A stretch of 64,000 nt of DNA, taken from CBDCUC01 sp965222485. Lineage in GTDB: Bacteria > Pseudomonadota > Alphaproteobacteria > Rhizobiales > Hyphomicrobiaceae. Positions 37,325-46,405 of this stretch are shown here, piece after piece. Every line of letters starts with the position of its first letter. The stretch's first letter is position 1. The notes under the pieces were generated by a model. The model saw nothing but the letters and a program-made list of their open reading frames with translations, was not told the origin of the DNA and ran no database searches. Both the position numbers and the translations under genes were made by a program. Location of the stretch: positions 992,001 to 1,056,000 of the forward strand of contig CBDCUC010000040.1 of the NCBI GenBank assembly GCA_965222485.1. The letters are read 5' to 3'.

Positions 37325-39442
37325 CTAAATGCCGGCCTCGCGAACGAGAACGCGCATCGTTTGTCTCCACAGGGCAGAGGCGATGCTTTCCGCTCGCCCG
37401 GCAACACGAACAACGCCGCGCATGGTGTTCAATGTTCCCGTACCGTTGACGCCAAAACGTACAATGTAAGCAGCGTTGACTGGGCGTACGTTGCTATCTT
37501 CGTCCCGTTCGGCTGCAATGGCTCCGCCATAGATTGATGCGAGATATGGGATTTCGAGTTTTTCCGCACCGGCTTGGGCAATGTCTCTTATTTCGACAGA
37601 AAATTTCGAAATGGATGGGTCTTCGGGAACAAACTGTCCCGGCGCTCCCTGGGCAAGGCGCCATAGATCGTCTTCGTTGGTGACGGCTGTGACCATTGCG
37701 CTAAATGGGTCGACAACAAGCCCCAACCGATCCTTCGGCGAAACCCACTGACCATTATGGGCATCGGCGTTCAGATCTCTTATTACCCCTGCTATCGGTG
37801 CGCGAACGGTAAGTCTGTCCTGCTCGCGTAACAAGCCAGCCAGTTTTTCCTGGGCTGCCGATAGCGATTGTTGGTGGACCAGGCTGTCTGTCAGTTCACG
37901 TGTGTCGCCGGCGCGGCGGGCCAGCCTGGCCTTTAGCAAGGCGACTGTTGCGCGCGCGTTTTCGATTTGATGCTCCAGATCCGCGGAGACCAGAACAAAC
38001 AGCGTGTCGCCTTTGTTCACAGGTAGCCCTTCTTGAGCCCACACCGAGGCGATTTGTGCCGGCATTGGCGCAAATATCTTTGCTTCATGCATTGAGTTGG
38101 CGACCGCTGGGATCACTACAGTGGTGCTCCAGGGGACGGTAGAGGCTGCGATCACGCCTGCACATATGAGGCCGGAAATGACAGATCGTCTCGTTTGCAT
38201 AATTTCTTTCCTCATGTGCCACCATTCGCCTAGTTCCCGTAGGAATGGCAGGAGGATGAACCAGAAAATTTCGACAGCGAAGAGTAGGATGCCGAGTGTT
38301 TTGAAAAGTGTTTGGTAGACGAGCAGCGCGATGCCTAGGAACAAGAAGAAGCGGTAAATCCAAACGCCGAAGCAGTACGCGATCATGTATCGGCTTGACG
38401 TTGAATTGAATGTGTCGGGTCGGGGTTGCCCGAGACCGAACAGCAATTCGCGAAGCCACCAACGGCCCAACGCAAATGACCTCGGTTGCAAATTTGGTAT
38501 GCCCCATGAGTCCGACAGAAGGTAATAGCCGTCAAAGCGCATAAATGGATTGAGGTTTACTGCCAGGCTCATGAGCCAGCTTGTCGTTGCGAGCAGGAAT
38601 ACAATCGACCTCAGAGGTCCATCGGGCAGGAAAACCCATAAGAAGGTGCAAATGCCTGCTACCGCCAGTTCGACGGCGATACCTGCTGCACCTATGGCGA
38701 AGCGTTCTTTTCTTGACTGCAAGCGCCAGGCGTCGGTCACGTCAGTATAGAGAAGCGGCAGCATCATCATGAATGCAACGCCCATGGCGTTGACGCGGAC
38801 GCCATAACGAACGGCCGTGTAGGCATGGCCTAATTCGTGAAGCGTTTTAATGAATACGAGGCTGAGACCGTAGAGAATGAACCCTTCAGGTGAGAAGAAG
38901 TGTAAAAATGTGCCGGCGAATTCATCCCATTCGCGCGATACCAAATAGATCCCTAGGAGAGAGGTAAAGACAATTACGAGGAATGCCGCCTTGGAGTACA
39001 GTGGCGCTACGATTGGGAAAGATTGCTGCAGGAATCGTTGCGGTCGTAAGAGTGGGACGCGAAAGAACAGGTAGTTGTGGATTGCATGGGATAGCCATCC
39101 GCGCTGCGGCTTCTCAATTCGGTCGAGGTATTGTCGGCTATCGCCTTCAGGTGGATCCGCGCACAGGCTGTTCGTGGTTGCAAAATAGATGACATCGTCG
39201 ATTTCCTGGTCGCTTATGCTGCGTTGGTGCAACTGCTCGGTACGCAAGCGCAACAGACCTGGATCGCCGGGTGTCCAGGCGGACAAGATCTCAAATGTGC
39301 TCTGTGGAATTTCAAAGTATCGGTGCCGAAGCGGGTCATAGACCATCCAGCGTGGCTGCCCCTCGATCGATGGAGCTCCCTGCATGAGCTGCAGGTCTTG
39401 CCGCAGCTCTGGCAACAGCGTTGATTGCGACTGCGTGAGCAT
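37325..39442 (-). CDS. M50 site-2-protease-like / HlyD fusion membrane protein
   Basis: A 705-residue multi-domain protein. Residues about 1-110 resemble a PqqD-like substrate-binding domain (VYDPLRHRYFEIPQSTFEIL). A polytopic M50 metalloprotease core follows: HELGH at 202-206 and the second zinc-site region NLNPFMRFDGYYLLSD at 296-311. After further membrane segments, a periplasmic HlyD/biotin-lipoyl adaptor begins near residue 450 (KIFAPMPAQIASVW, QEGLPVNKGDTLF, VRAPIAGVIRDL). Such proteins occur beside LEPR/DUF4347 proteins and may process or gate the exported protein. It begins two bases after the GAF-HlyD stop, implying translational coupling. No ABC or RND pump accompanies it. Confidence 0.9.
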   Translation of the reverse strand: MLTQSQSTLLPELRQDLQLMQGAPSIEGQPRWMVYDPLRHRYFEIPQSTFEILSAWTPGDPGLLRLRTEQLHQRSISDQEIDDVIYFATTNSLCADPPEGDSRQYLDRIEKPQRGWLSHAIHNYLFFRVPLLRPQRFLQQSFPIVAPLYSKAAFLVIVFTSLLGIYLVSREWDEFAGTFLHFFSPEGFILYGLSLVFIKTLHELGHAYTAVRYGVRVNAMGVAFMMMLPLLYTDVTDAWRLQSRKERFAIGAAGIAVELAVAGICTFLWVFLPDGPLRSIVFLLATTSWLMSLAVNLNPFMRFDGYYLLSDSWGIPNLQPRSFALGRWWLRELLFGLGQPRPDTFNSTSSRYMIAYCFGVWIYRFFLFLGIALLVYQTLFKTLGILLFAVEIFWFILLPFLRELGEWWHMRKEIMQTRRSVISGLICAGVIAASTVPWSTTVVIPAVANSMHEAKIFAPMPAQIASVWAQEGLPVNKGDTLFVLVSADLEHQIENARATVALLKARLARRAGDTRELTDSLVHQQSLSAAQEKLAGLLREQDRLTVRAPIAGVIRDLNADAHNGQWVSPKDRLGLVVDPFSAMVTAVTNEDDLWRLAQGAPGQFVPEDPSISKFSVEIRDIAQAGAEKLEIPYLASIYGGAIAAERDEDSNVRPVNAAYIVRFGVNGTGTLNTMRGVVRVAGRAESIASALWRQTMRVLVREAGI

Positions 39443-39444
39443 CG

Positions 39445-40878
39445 CTAAAGACCCAAGTGCTGTCGTGCATAGGAGATTGGACGCCGAAACAAGTAGAACG
39501 CCAACGGAACGTGATCCCCGAATACCTGTGCAGTGCCGCGTGCACCAATGAGGGGAGGGTTTTCTCCTAATTCATCGAACTCGGCCAAGAGTTTGTAGGC
39601 AAGCTTATCTGGCGAGACCGCTTCGGCGTGATAACTTGCGCGGACGACGTGTGCTTTGAATGAATGCAGGGGATCGGAGTCAAGAAAAACGCGGACGCGT
39701 GCGCCATCGTTCAGTACAATTGAATCGGCGACGGGTAATTCAATCTTAAGCCGGACCCGCGAGGGGTCGGCGATCTGCATGATCTTCTCTCCTGTCGTGA
39801 CGGGACGACCCTCCCAATCATCCTTTGAGGAATAGATGAGCAGGCCGGATATCGGCGTGGTTACGGTTGCGCGTTTCAGCAAGTCGTGCGCATAGGTGCG
39901 CTCTGCGGATTTCAGCGTGTATTCGGCACGGGATATTGCCAGCCGGTGGCGGGCTTCGTCTTGGGTAAATGCACTTTGCATGGCCCGGCGGTAGTCGGCT
40001 TCGGCGATTCCGACCTCCCTATCTGCGAGGGCAAACTTATTTTTCAGGGTTGTGTTTTCGAAGAAGAAGAGTGTGTCGCCCTTGTCGACCGTGCTGTTCG
40101 GTCCTTTGTCAATGCGATCGATGACGCCGTCTATTGGTGCGGTGACGTTGTATGGATTTTTTGCGACGACCTGGACTGGAGCGAGTGTCGACAGCGGAAC
40201 CGGGATGAAGCCTGCCAGCAGTGTCGCTATAGATAGGACGGCCATTGTTAAGCGCCGCGCGTTCTGTCTGGGTCGCAACTTGTTTGTTCCGGTCAACGCC
40301 CGCCACGCGTGACTGTATGCTCGTGCAACACGTGCTGCGACGCGCTGCTCGTTTTCAGTCCAAGCGCGCTCGCGCGCCATCAGCAAACCGGCAAAGACTT
40401 TTCCGTCTTCAAGTTTAAGCGGTTGCCAGAAGAACCATCGGAAGGGGTAGCAGGCCGTTTCCTCCGCGGCCTCGTCCGCGAATGCTGGCAGCGCGAATTC
40501 GAGTGGTGTATCGGCTTGTGCGTCTTTTTCCATTCGGGCAACGATCGTCTCGATCCAGCGTATGAAGGGGGTGTTGTGATCGACCACAGCGAGGCTAGAG
40601 ACGGCTTTGACGTGGAACTGGTTGCGACGCATGCACTGGACCAAGAAGATTTGGCGCGCGCCCACCAACTTTCGCGTTTCGTTGACGGTTAGATACTGTA
40701 GCTCTTGCTCGGTCTTTGCCTCTCGAGCCCGATCCTCGATGGAAAGCAGCATCTCCAGTCCACTTGCGGTTGCCTGCCGCTGGTCTGAATTCAGCTTGGC
40801 CGTTGCAGTCGCAGGGACAGGTTCGGTGCTTCGTTCTTCCACATTGGCGGTCGGGTGGTTGGGATGAGGGGCTGTCAT
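39445..40878 (-). CDS. GAF-like domain fused to a HlyD membrane-fusion adaptor
   Basis: A 477-residue protein. Residues about 45-200 resemble a GAF-type sensor fold (LLSIEDRAREAKTEQELQYL, ARQIFLVQCMRR, YPFRWFFWQPLKLEDGKVFAGLL). One membrane segment lies near residue 215 (RLTMAVLSIATLLAGFIPVP), and a HlyD-type adaptor follows: barrel-sandwich halves VTAPIDGVIDRIDKGPNSTV and TVTTPISGLLIYSSKDDWEG either side of a coiled coil. The cytoplasmic domain could sense a ligand that controls export. Its ATG overlaps the stop of the upstream HlyD gene by four bases, so the genes are co-transcribed. Confidence 0.85.
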   Translation of the reverse strand: MTAPHPNHPTANVEERSTEPVPATATAKLNSDQRQATASGLEMLLSIEDRAREAKTEQELQYLTVNETRKLVGARQIFLVQCMRRNQFHVKAVSSLAVVDHNTPFIRWIETIVARMEKDAQADTPLEFALPAFADEAAEETACYPFRWFFWQPLKLEDGKVFAGLLMARERAWTENEQRVAARVARAYSHAWRALTGTNKLRPRQNARRLTMAVLSIATLLAGFIPVPLSTLAPVQVVAKNPYNVTAPIDGVIDRIDKGPNSTVDKGDTLFFFENTTLKNKFALADREVGIAEADYRRAMQSAFTQDEARHRLAISRAEYTLKSAERTYAHDLLKRATVTTPISGLLIYSSKDDWEGRPVTTGEKIMQIADPSRVRLKIELPVADSIVLNDGARVRVFLDSDPLHSFKAHVVRASYHAEAVSPDKLAYKLLAEFDELGENPPLIGARGTAQVFGDHVPLAFYLFRRPISYARQHLGL

Positions 40879-41666
40879 TGTGTTTGCCCCACCGGCTTGT
40901 GCAACACGGACTTTGATGTGGCGACGTCAAAGTGCGCGCTTCCGCTCATGCCAGGAAGAACATTGATCGGATTGTCGTGAAATGCCGCAGTGAGCTTTAC
41001 CGTTTGCGAAATCGGATCGACAATGCTTCCCAAGCGTAGCACTTCCGATCGGTAGGCCGTTTGGGTTTCGTCGATGGTAAATTTCAATGGCATGCGCGGC
41101 CTCAGCCACGTGAGCCATTGTGAGGGTACGATGAGTTCAATTTCCAAACTGGCGTCGTCTACAATCTCAATGAGTGGCGTGTTGGCCTGAGGCATCTCAT
41201 GCTCGTTGATGAGAACGTCAACAACCCGGCCGGCGTAGGGCGCCGTGATGGTGCATTGTGAGGTTCGCACACTCAAAGCTTCCAGCTCTGCACGAGCCTG
41301 ATCAACTTCCGCACGTGACACCTGCAGCTCGGTCGTGCCAATCGCCCGGCGGCTTGCGAGCTTCAGGTTTGATTCAAGAACGCCCGTCTTCGCCCGAAGC
41401 TTTGCCTCGGCTGCACGATGTTCTGCCTTATAACGCTTGCAGTCGAAGCGAACCAAGGTGTCGCCGGCACGGAATTTTTGGCCTGGCGAGAATTTCAGTT
41501 CCTCTACGCGTGCGACAAGGTCCGTCGCAATCGATGCCTTTGCGCGCGCTACGACGATTCCTCGTGATTGCGATAGGTCCAGGGCTGGCGCATCGGCGGT
41601 GCTGCCAGTTGAGAGACAGAGGTAGAATGCGCATCCTAATATCAGTGAATTTCGTATCCTGCTCAC
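40875..41666 (-). CDS. HlyD-family periplasmic adaptor
   Basis: A 263-residue periplasmic adaptor with a Sec signal (MSRIRNSLILGCAFYLCLS). The lipoyl halves VARVEELKFSPGQKFRAGDTLV and TITAPYAGRVVDVLINEHE flank a short helical hairpin (about residues 80-135), then a beta-barrel (VPSQWLTWLRPRMPLKFTID). It resembles soluble RND-type adaptors more than membrane-anchored T1SS HlyD. Its stop overlaps the start of the GAF-HlyD gene. It presumably bridges the inner-membrane proteins of this cluster and the TolC-like channel. Confidence 0.87.
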   Translation of the reverse strand: MSRIRNSLILGCAFYLCLSTGSTADAPALDLSQSRGIVVARAKASIATDLVARVEELKFSPGQKFRAGDTLVRFDCKRYKAEHRAAEAKLRAKTGVLESNLKLASRRAIGTTELQVSRAEVDQARAELEALSVRTSQCTITAPYAGRVVDVLINEHEMPQANTPLIEIVDDASLEIELIVPSQWLTWLRPRMPLKFTIDETQTAYRSEVLRLGSIVDPISQTVKLTAAFHDNPINVLPGMSGSAHFDVATSKSVLHKPVGQTQ

Positions 41667-41778
41667 AACTCACACTCCGTCACGCTTTGCGGCACGCGCA
41701 GGGCTAAGCAAATTTTTGTCGGCTGCGAATGATGGCGTTCGGGGTTGCCGCCTTCGAACAGTTTCGCACTTTGTTTAC

Positions 41779-42201
41779 TCACGACGTTTCTGACGCGCTG
41801 GGATTACGATCGAGGAACGCAGCGAGTTCGTTTAGGCTGACATCGGCCAGGCTGTCTTCATCAAGAAACTTCACGCCACATCGGCCTTTGCCTTTCCAGG
41901 CGATTTGGCAGCTGTAGGTGCCGATCTGCGGCAATGCGATCGTTAGGATTTGACCTGTTTCGACAGGCAGATCCCTATCGAGACCGAGGCCGCCACGTGA
42001 CGCATCAACAATTGTCGCGTGCCAATATTGGTCTGCATTCATCGTGCAGCTTGCCGGCCAGTTTACGCGGTAGCGATCATGCTCGCGTTGCTCATGTCCA
42101 GGAAGCTTGGTGTCGGTTGCGAACTTCGTTGGGGCGTTCGGTCCGCTGCTTCCAAGTAGCAAGTCACAGAATGCCAATAAGCTAGATTTCATCAGTTTCA
42201 A
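41779..42201 (-). CDS. PilZ-domain cyclic-di-GMP-binding protein
   Basis: A 140-residue protein with a PilZ domain at about residues 36-130. The two binding motifs are present: RxxxR as R39-E-H-D-R43, and DxSxxG as D66-A-S68-R-G-G71. Such proteins bind cyclic di-GMP, which usually promotes adhesion and biofilm growth. It is the first gene of the minus-strand secretion cluster, 112 bases upstream of the HlyD adaptor, so it likely couples export or display of the giant surface protein to cyclic di-GMP. The N-terminal 30 residues are variable. No membrane segment is evident. Confidence 0.87.
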   Translation of the reverse strand: MKLMKSSLLAFCDLLLGSSGPNAPTKFATDTKLPGHEQREHDRYRVNWPASCTMNADQYWHATIVDASRGGLGLDRDLPVETGQILTIALPQIGTYSCQIAWKGKGRCGVKFLDEDSLADVSLNELAAFLDRNPSASETS

Positions 42202-43042
42202 TCCATATCAGGACACCACCATAGATAGCAATAAAATATTTAATACACTTATAACGGGAGTCACAATTCGGGTGGGCATCACGCGCAATCTCGCGTTTTT
42301 CGGGTCGGGCAAAGCTGTAATAGTGGGTGGGATGACCAACGCCCGGTCGGGTACAGCCAAGTTTGGGTCTGCATGGAAAAAAGGACGCCGAGCGTTTCGC
42401 AAATGTTGGAGCCGTGCGCCCCGATACCGTGTGACGGCCCGGGTAATTTGCGTTGCTCGTTCCCGCTAGCTGTACGTTTTGGCGAGCGGCGTAACTGGCA
42501 GTGTTTATTCAGTGCGCCTAGTCAACGCCGCGCCTCTGCCTAACAAAGCTGCTCCACCATCGTTCTGAGTACTTGCCGCTTGTCTGTCGTTCCACGTTGC
42601 TCCGCGGCAATCCAGTAGACCGCTCGATCGGGTAGGTTTGGCCTATGACTTGATGGTGGTTTTCGAACAGGAGGGAGATAATGTTTCCTTCGCGTCCCAA
42701 GAGCGGGGCAAGCATGTTCGACGTTGTCGGTGTTGCCAGTTTGGGTGCGGGAATTTCGTTGCGCGAGTTTGGGCAGAGCAGAAAATTCCGAGGCTGCGAT
42801 CATTCGTAGCAGCTTCATAGAGGCGCAGTCGGATTCGGCACGTTTCCTCGATATTCTCTAGCCGAAGTGAGCAAGAGTGGCCGTGTCCTGCGCTTCACTG
42901 ACATCCAGAGAAGTGATTTGGGGATTTCAAGCTGACTGGAGCCTTGCAAGGCTGCTCATCAAACGGCATACGTTTGGGCTCGCGGTGGCAAAAGGCGCGA
43001 AATAAAAAAACGAACGACATTCCCGGCAGGAGGAACTTTTAG
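42202..43042. other. Intergenic region with one possible small gene
   Basis: About 840 bases between divergent genes. It includes the AT-rich promoter zone of the PilZ operon (about 42202-42260), a small hairpin ACGCG ... CGCGT followed by TTTTT near 42273-42295, and a small open frame at 42681-42809. No known riboswitch consensus was recognised upstream of the aminotransferase. Confidence 0.4.
42681..42809 (+). CDS. Possible small protein (42 residues)
   Basis: A 42-residue frame starting ATG at 42681, directly after a strong ribosome-binding site (GGAGGGAGATA). It includes a short hydrophobic segment, MFDVVGVASLGAGISL, and a basic C-terminus. No homology is recognised. The ideal ribosome-binding site is the only real support. 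Confidence 0.3.
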   Translation: MFPSRPKSGASMFDVVGVASLGAGISLREFGQSRKFRGCDHS

Positions 43043-44272
43043 ATGACAGCGACAGTATTCCCGAGACTCGAGATCCCTCAGACTATCGCGGCCGGTCCAG
43101 GACCGGGCAATACGTCTGAACGGGTGCTCGAAGCATTTTCCAGCCCGGGCGTTGCCGATCATATGCAGCCGGATGTGCTGCGCGGAATGATTGAGAGCAA
43201 GTTCATGCTCCGTGAAGTGTTTGGGACGAAGAACGTGCACACCTTTGGTGTCGCGGGAACAGGTTGGAGCGGTCTTGATTGCATGATGAGCGCGATCAGC
43301 GCCGGCGATAAGGTCGTTTCTTTCGTCAATGGCACGTTTTCAGGGATCGATGACCTGAGCATCCGCATGAAGGCGGCAACGGCTGAGGAATTGGCTGCCA
43401 ATTCGCTTGATCCGAAAGCTGCTTCGGTGGTTACCATCCAGATCCCGCACGGTCAGTCGGTCACTGGCGACGATGTTGAGAAGGCGCTCAGTGAACACAA
43501 ACCCAAGTGGGCTTTCATGGCGCATTGGGAAACCGGATCGGGACGCGTGAACGATATCGCGGGCTTTAACGCGGCTTGTGAGAAGCATGGCGTGATGGGC
43601 CTTGTGGATGCTGTGTCCTCGCTGGGCGTGGAGGATTTCAGGATTGACGATTATCCCGGCGTCGCAGCCTGGGCTTCCTGTCCGCAAAAGGGCGTTATGT
43701 GTCTACCGCTGACTTACGCACCGGTTAGCTTCAGGGACAACTATATCGCGCAGCTAAAGGCGACGGGTGCGCGCTCCTTTGTGCACCATCCAATCATGGA
43801 GGCACGACACTGGGGGATCATTGACGGTGCCGACAGCGAAAAAGGCACCTATCACCGTACGCATTCCGCCTATGCCGTCGCTGCGTTCCATGAAGCTCTA
43901 CGTATCATTCTGGAAGAGGGCGTAGCAGCGCGCGCAGCCGAGTATCGCCGTTACGAACAGGCGCTACGCCAAGCGTTGGAATCGACTGGTTGCAAAGTTA
44001 CGTCGAACATGACCAGCTTGATTGTGCTCGACCTTCCGCCGCAGCTGAAGGGACAGGAAAAGGACTTTGTGAATAGCTGTCGCGAAGAAAACTTCTGTAT
44101 CTGGCCGACGCTTTCGGAACCGACACAGGTGCGTGTCGGCATTCTCAATCTTCTTACCGAAGAGCATTTGGCTGAGATTGTCCGCCGGTTCTGCGCTGCG
44201 CTTAACCGGTTCCAGATCGCGGCCGATCCAGACCAGACCGTCAAGCTGGCCCTATCGAAACTGTCAGGCTGA
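43043..44272 (+). CDS. Class V PLP-dependent aminotransferase (AGXT/serine-glyoxylate type)
   Basis: A 409-residue class V aminotransferase. It has the AGPGPGNTSERVLEAF N-terminal signature of alanine/serine-glyoxylate aminotransferases, GVAGTGWSGLDCMM in the cofactor cup, GLVDAVSSLGVEDF (PLP-ring Asp) and the Schiff-base lysine in SCPQKGVMCLP. It differs from typical serine-glyoxylate enzymes in several places, so the substrate is uncertain. AGGAGGAA precedes the ATG. A phosphoglycerate dehydrogenase gene lies about 19 kb away, so a link to serine/glyoxylate metabolism is conceivable but not shown. A strong hairpin follows the stop. Confidence 0.85.
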   Translation: MTATVFPRLEIPQTIAAGPGPGNTSERVLEAFSSPGVADHMQPDVLRGMIESKFMLREVFGTKNVHTFGVAGTGWSGLDCMMSAISAGDKVVSFVNGTFSGIDDLSIRMKAATAEELAANSLDPKAASVVTIQIPHGQSVTGDDVEKALSEHKPKWAFMAHWETGSGRVNDIAGFNAACEKHGVMGLVDAVSSLGVEDFRIDDYPGVAAWASCPQKGVMCLPLTYAPVSFRDNYIAQLKATGARSFVHHPIMEARHWGIIDGADSEKGTYHRTHSAYAVAAFHEALRIILEEGVAARAAEYRRYEQALRQALESTGCKVTSNMTSLIVLDLPPQLKGQEKDFVNSCREENFCIWPTLSEPTQVRVGILNLLTEEHLAEIVRRFCAALNRFQIAADPDQTVKLALSKLSG

Positions 44273-44312
44273 AAAAAACCTGGGACAGGCTCCGGTTGGC
44301 GGAGCCCGTCCC
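44271..44312. terminator. Strong hairpin after the aminotransferase (terminator-like)
   Basis: GGGAC-A-GGCTCCG pairs with CGGAGCC-C-GTCCC around a five-base loop (44282-44312), a 12-pair stem with one internal mismatch. A run of seven A at 44272-44278 lies on its left, so it is a classic terminator read on the minus strand; on the plus strand no T run follows. Confidence 0.6.
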
Positions 44313-44724
44313 GGGCATGCTAAAACTATCAGAAGATGGTCGCCAGCTCGTCGCAATCAGACAACCTCGGAAGGTGCGGCAGCCAAGTTCTTTTTGGCGG
44401 ATTGTTAGTAAGTGAACCGTTGCCATTTTTTATCTCTGTTCAGATGTTCGGCGCGAGCATATTTCAAGCGCGTCATCACCATTGCCCCTCCCGCATTCGC
44501 ATCGTCAATCAGATGCTGTCATGAGCACGATACTTTGAGTGTGCGGTGACACTAGTGTGAATTCTCGTGTCTGAGTTCTGTGGTAGTTCATGATTGAACT
44601 CGATCGGATACGGTCGTTTTTTGTCGTTCTAGCACGTGTGTTGTGATCTCGTTTTTGTGTAAATCCGTGAAGTAACTATTGCGGCGCAAGTATTGCTGAC
44701 TGACGGGGCGTATGGAACGTGGTT
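44313..44724. other. Intergenic region upstream of pst
   Basis: About 410 bases that should hold the pst promoter. One CTGTCAT (44516-44522) matches half of a Pho box, but no second half is found at the 11-base spacing, so PhoB control is not established. Several T runs occur at 44400-44660. Confidence 0.4.
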
Positions 44725-45561
44725 ATGACACTCTATTCATATGTGCGCGGAAAGATTGGCGTGTTTGCGGTGTGTCTGCTGGCGGGTTTCGCCGGGGCCT
44801 GCGGAGACGATACCAATACAACCCGGCTGGTGCTGACGGGATCAAGTACGGTGGCGCCACTTGCTTCAGAAATCGCCAAACGGTTTGAATCAAAACATCC
44901 GGGCGTGCGCATCGATGTGCAGGCAGGCGGTTCGTCGCGTGGAATTGTGGATGCACGCAACGGTGTTGCACACATTGGCATGGCGTCGCGTGGTCTGAAG
45001 CCACAAGAAAGCGACCTTTGCGGTATTGCGATTGCCCGCGATGGAATTGCGATTATCGTGCACAAAGACAACCCTGTTCGGACACTTTCCGATGACCAGG
45101 TCGAGAGGATTTTTCGCGGTATTGTCACGAATTGGCGCGACGTGGGTGGTGATGATGCGCCGATCAGTGTGATCAACAAGGCCGACGGCCGGTCCACGCT
45201 TGAACTGTTTTTGAAGTATTACAAACTCAAGCCGGAAGAGGTGCGCGCATCGGTAATCATAGGTGACAACGAACAAGGTATAAAAACGCTGGCTGGGAAC
45301 CCCGATGCAATTGGCTATGTTTCTATTGGGGCTGCCGAGTTTAACGTCAGCGCAAATGTTCCAATAAGGATACTTCCGACGAATGGCGTGGCGGCGACAA
45401 CCGAGAATGTTCGCAACAACAGCTTTCCGCTGGCGCGTCCATTAACACTTGTCACGAAAAATAAGCCCAAGGGTTTGGTGAAGACATTCATCGACTTCGC
45501 CCGCTCCGCAGAAGTCCATGATTTGGTGAGACAGCTTTACTTTGTTCCGCTCCGAAAATGA
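44725..45561 (+). CDS. pstS: Phosphate ABC transporter substrate-binding protein
   Basis: A 278-residue periplasmic binding protein. A hydrophobic leader ends AGFAGACGDD, a candidate lipoprotein signal with Cys26. The mature part has phosphate-binding motifs: LTGSSTVAPLASEIAKRFE, AGGSSRGIVDARNG and NKADGRSTLELF, typical of the PstS-like PBP family. GTG 44719 would add two residues; the ATG at 44725 is the safer start. It leads the pst operon and captures phosphate for PstCAB. The stop overlaps the start of pstC. Confidence 0.87.
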   Translation: MTLYSYVRGKIGVFAVCLLAGFAGACGDDTNTTRLVLTGSSTVAPLASEIAKRFESKHPGVRIDVQAGGSSRGIVDARNGVAHIGMASRGLKPQESDLCGIAIARDGIAIIVHKDNPVRTLSDDQVERIFRGIVTNWRDVGGDDAPISVINKADGRSTLELFLKYYKLKPEEVRASVIIGDNEQGIKTLAGNPDAIGYVSIGAAEFNVSANVPIRILPTNGVAATTENVRNNSFPLARPLTLVTKNKPKGLVKTFIDFARSAEVHDLVRQLYFVPLRK

Positions 45562-46405
45562 TACTGTCTTTGTTTGGTGCCTGAAGGTTTGCGCAGTCGT
45601 ATCCGGCGGCGTCCTTTTTTTAATCTGCGCGTTTTTGATAGTTGAATCCCTACCGGTGCTTCGCAGCGTCGGCTTTTCTCGATTCCTGGCGGATGAGGGT
45701 TGGTACCCCGCCGGCGAAACGGGAAAGTTCAATATGCTGCCGATGGTGATGGGTACTTTGTTCGTCACTGCAGGTGCCGTTCTGCTTGCAGCACCTCTTG
45801 GCATACTATCGGCTGTCTTCTGTCACTACTACGCACCGCCAGTGGTCGCGCAGGCGTACCGCACGCTTATTGAACTGCTCGCGGGAATTCCCTCTGTCGT
45901 CTACGGACTTTGGGGCCTTGTTGTTCTAGTGCCCATGATCCGTGAATTCGGCCCGCCGGGGCCAAGTTTGCTTGCGGGTATTATCACACTGACACTGATG
46001 ATCTTGCCGACAATTGCGCTGCTGGCCGATGCAGCAATCACGAACGTTCCATCTCACTACATGCGTTCAGCGGCCGCACTCGGATTGTCGCGTTGGAGCA
46101 TGATTGTAAATGTTGCTCTGCCCGCGGCGCGCTCCGGCGTTTTTGCCGGCATCATCTTGGGCACCGGGCGGGCGATCGGCGAGACGATGGCCATTTTGAT
46201 GGTCTGTGGGAATATCGTGCAGATACCGCGATCGCTGTTCGATCCTATTCGAACGCTCACCGCAAACATTGCGCTAGAGATGGCTTATGCGCTAGGCGAC
46301 CATCGCTCAGCCTTGTTCGTTAGCGGTCTGGTGTTGCTTGCAATGATCGTTGCACTTGCGGTGTTGGCCGAAAGCATAAGCCGCAGGAGTTTGACGCATG
46401 CGTAG
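45542..46405 (+). CDS. pstC: Phosphate ABC transporter permease PstC
   Basis: A 287-residue permease with six or so membrane segments. It has the PstC features GTLFVTAGAVLLAAPLGILSAV and the EAA-type loop SAAALGLSRWSMIVNVALPAARSGVFAGIILGTGRAIGETMA. It starts at TTG 45542, which overlaps pstS by 20 bases; no ATG or GTG is available in frame before the first membrane segment, so the start is less certain. It pairs with PstA to form the phosphate channel. Confidence 0.9.
   Translation: MFRSENDTVFVWCLKVCAVVSGGVLFLICAFLIVESLPVLRSVGFSRFLADEGWYPAGETGKFNMLPMVMGTLFVTAGAVLLAAPLGILSAVFCHYYAPPVVAQAYRTLIELLAGIPSVVYGLWGLVVLVPMIREFGPPGPSLLAGIITLTLMILPTIALLADAAITNVPSHYMRSAAALGLSRWSMIVNVALPAARSGVFAGIILGTGRAIGETMAILMVCGNIVQIPRSLFDPIRTLTANIALEMAYALGDHRSALFVSGLVLLAMIVALAVLAESISRRSLTHA

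Noticed and set aside
44505..44535. Possible Pho box before pst (CTGTCAT)
   Set aside because: Only one of the two seven-base halves matches; the position 11 bases away does not.
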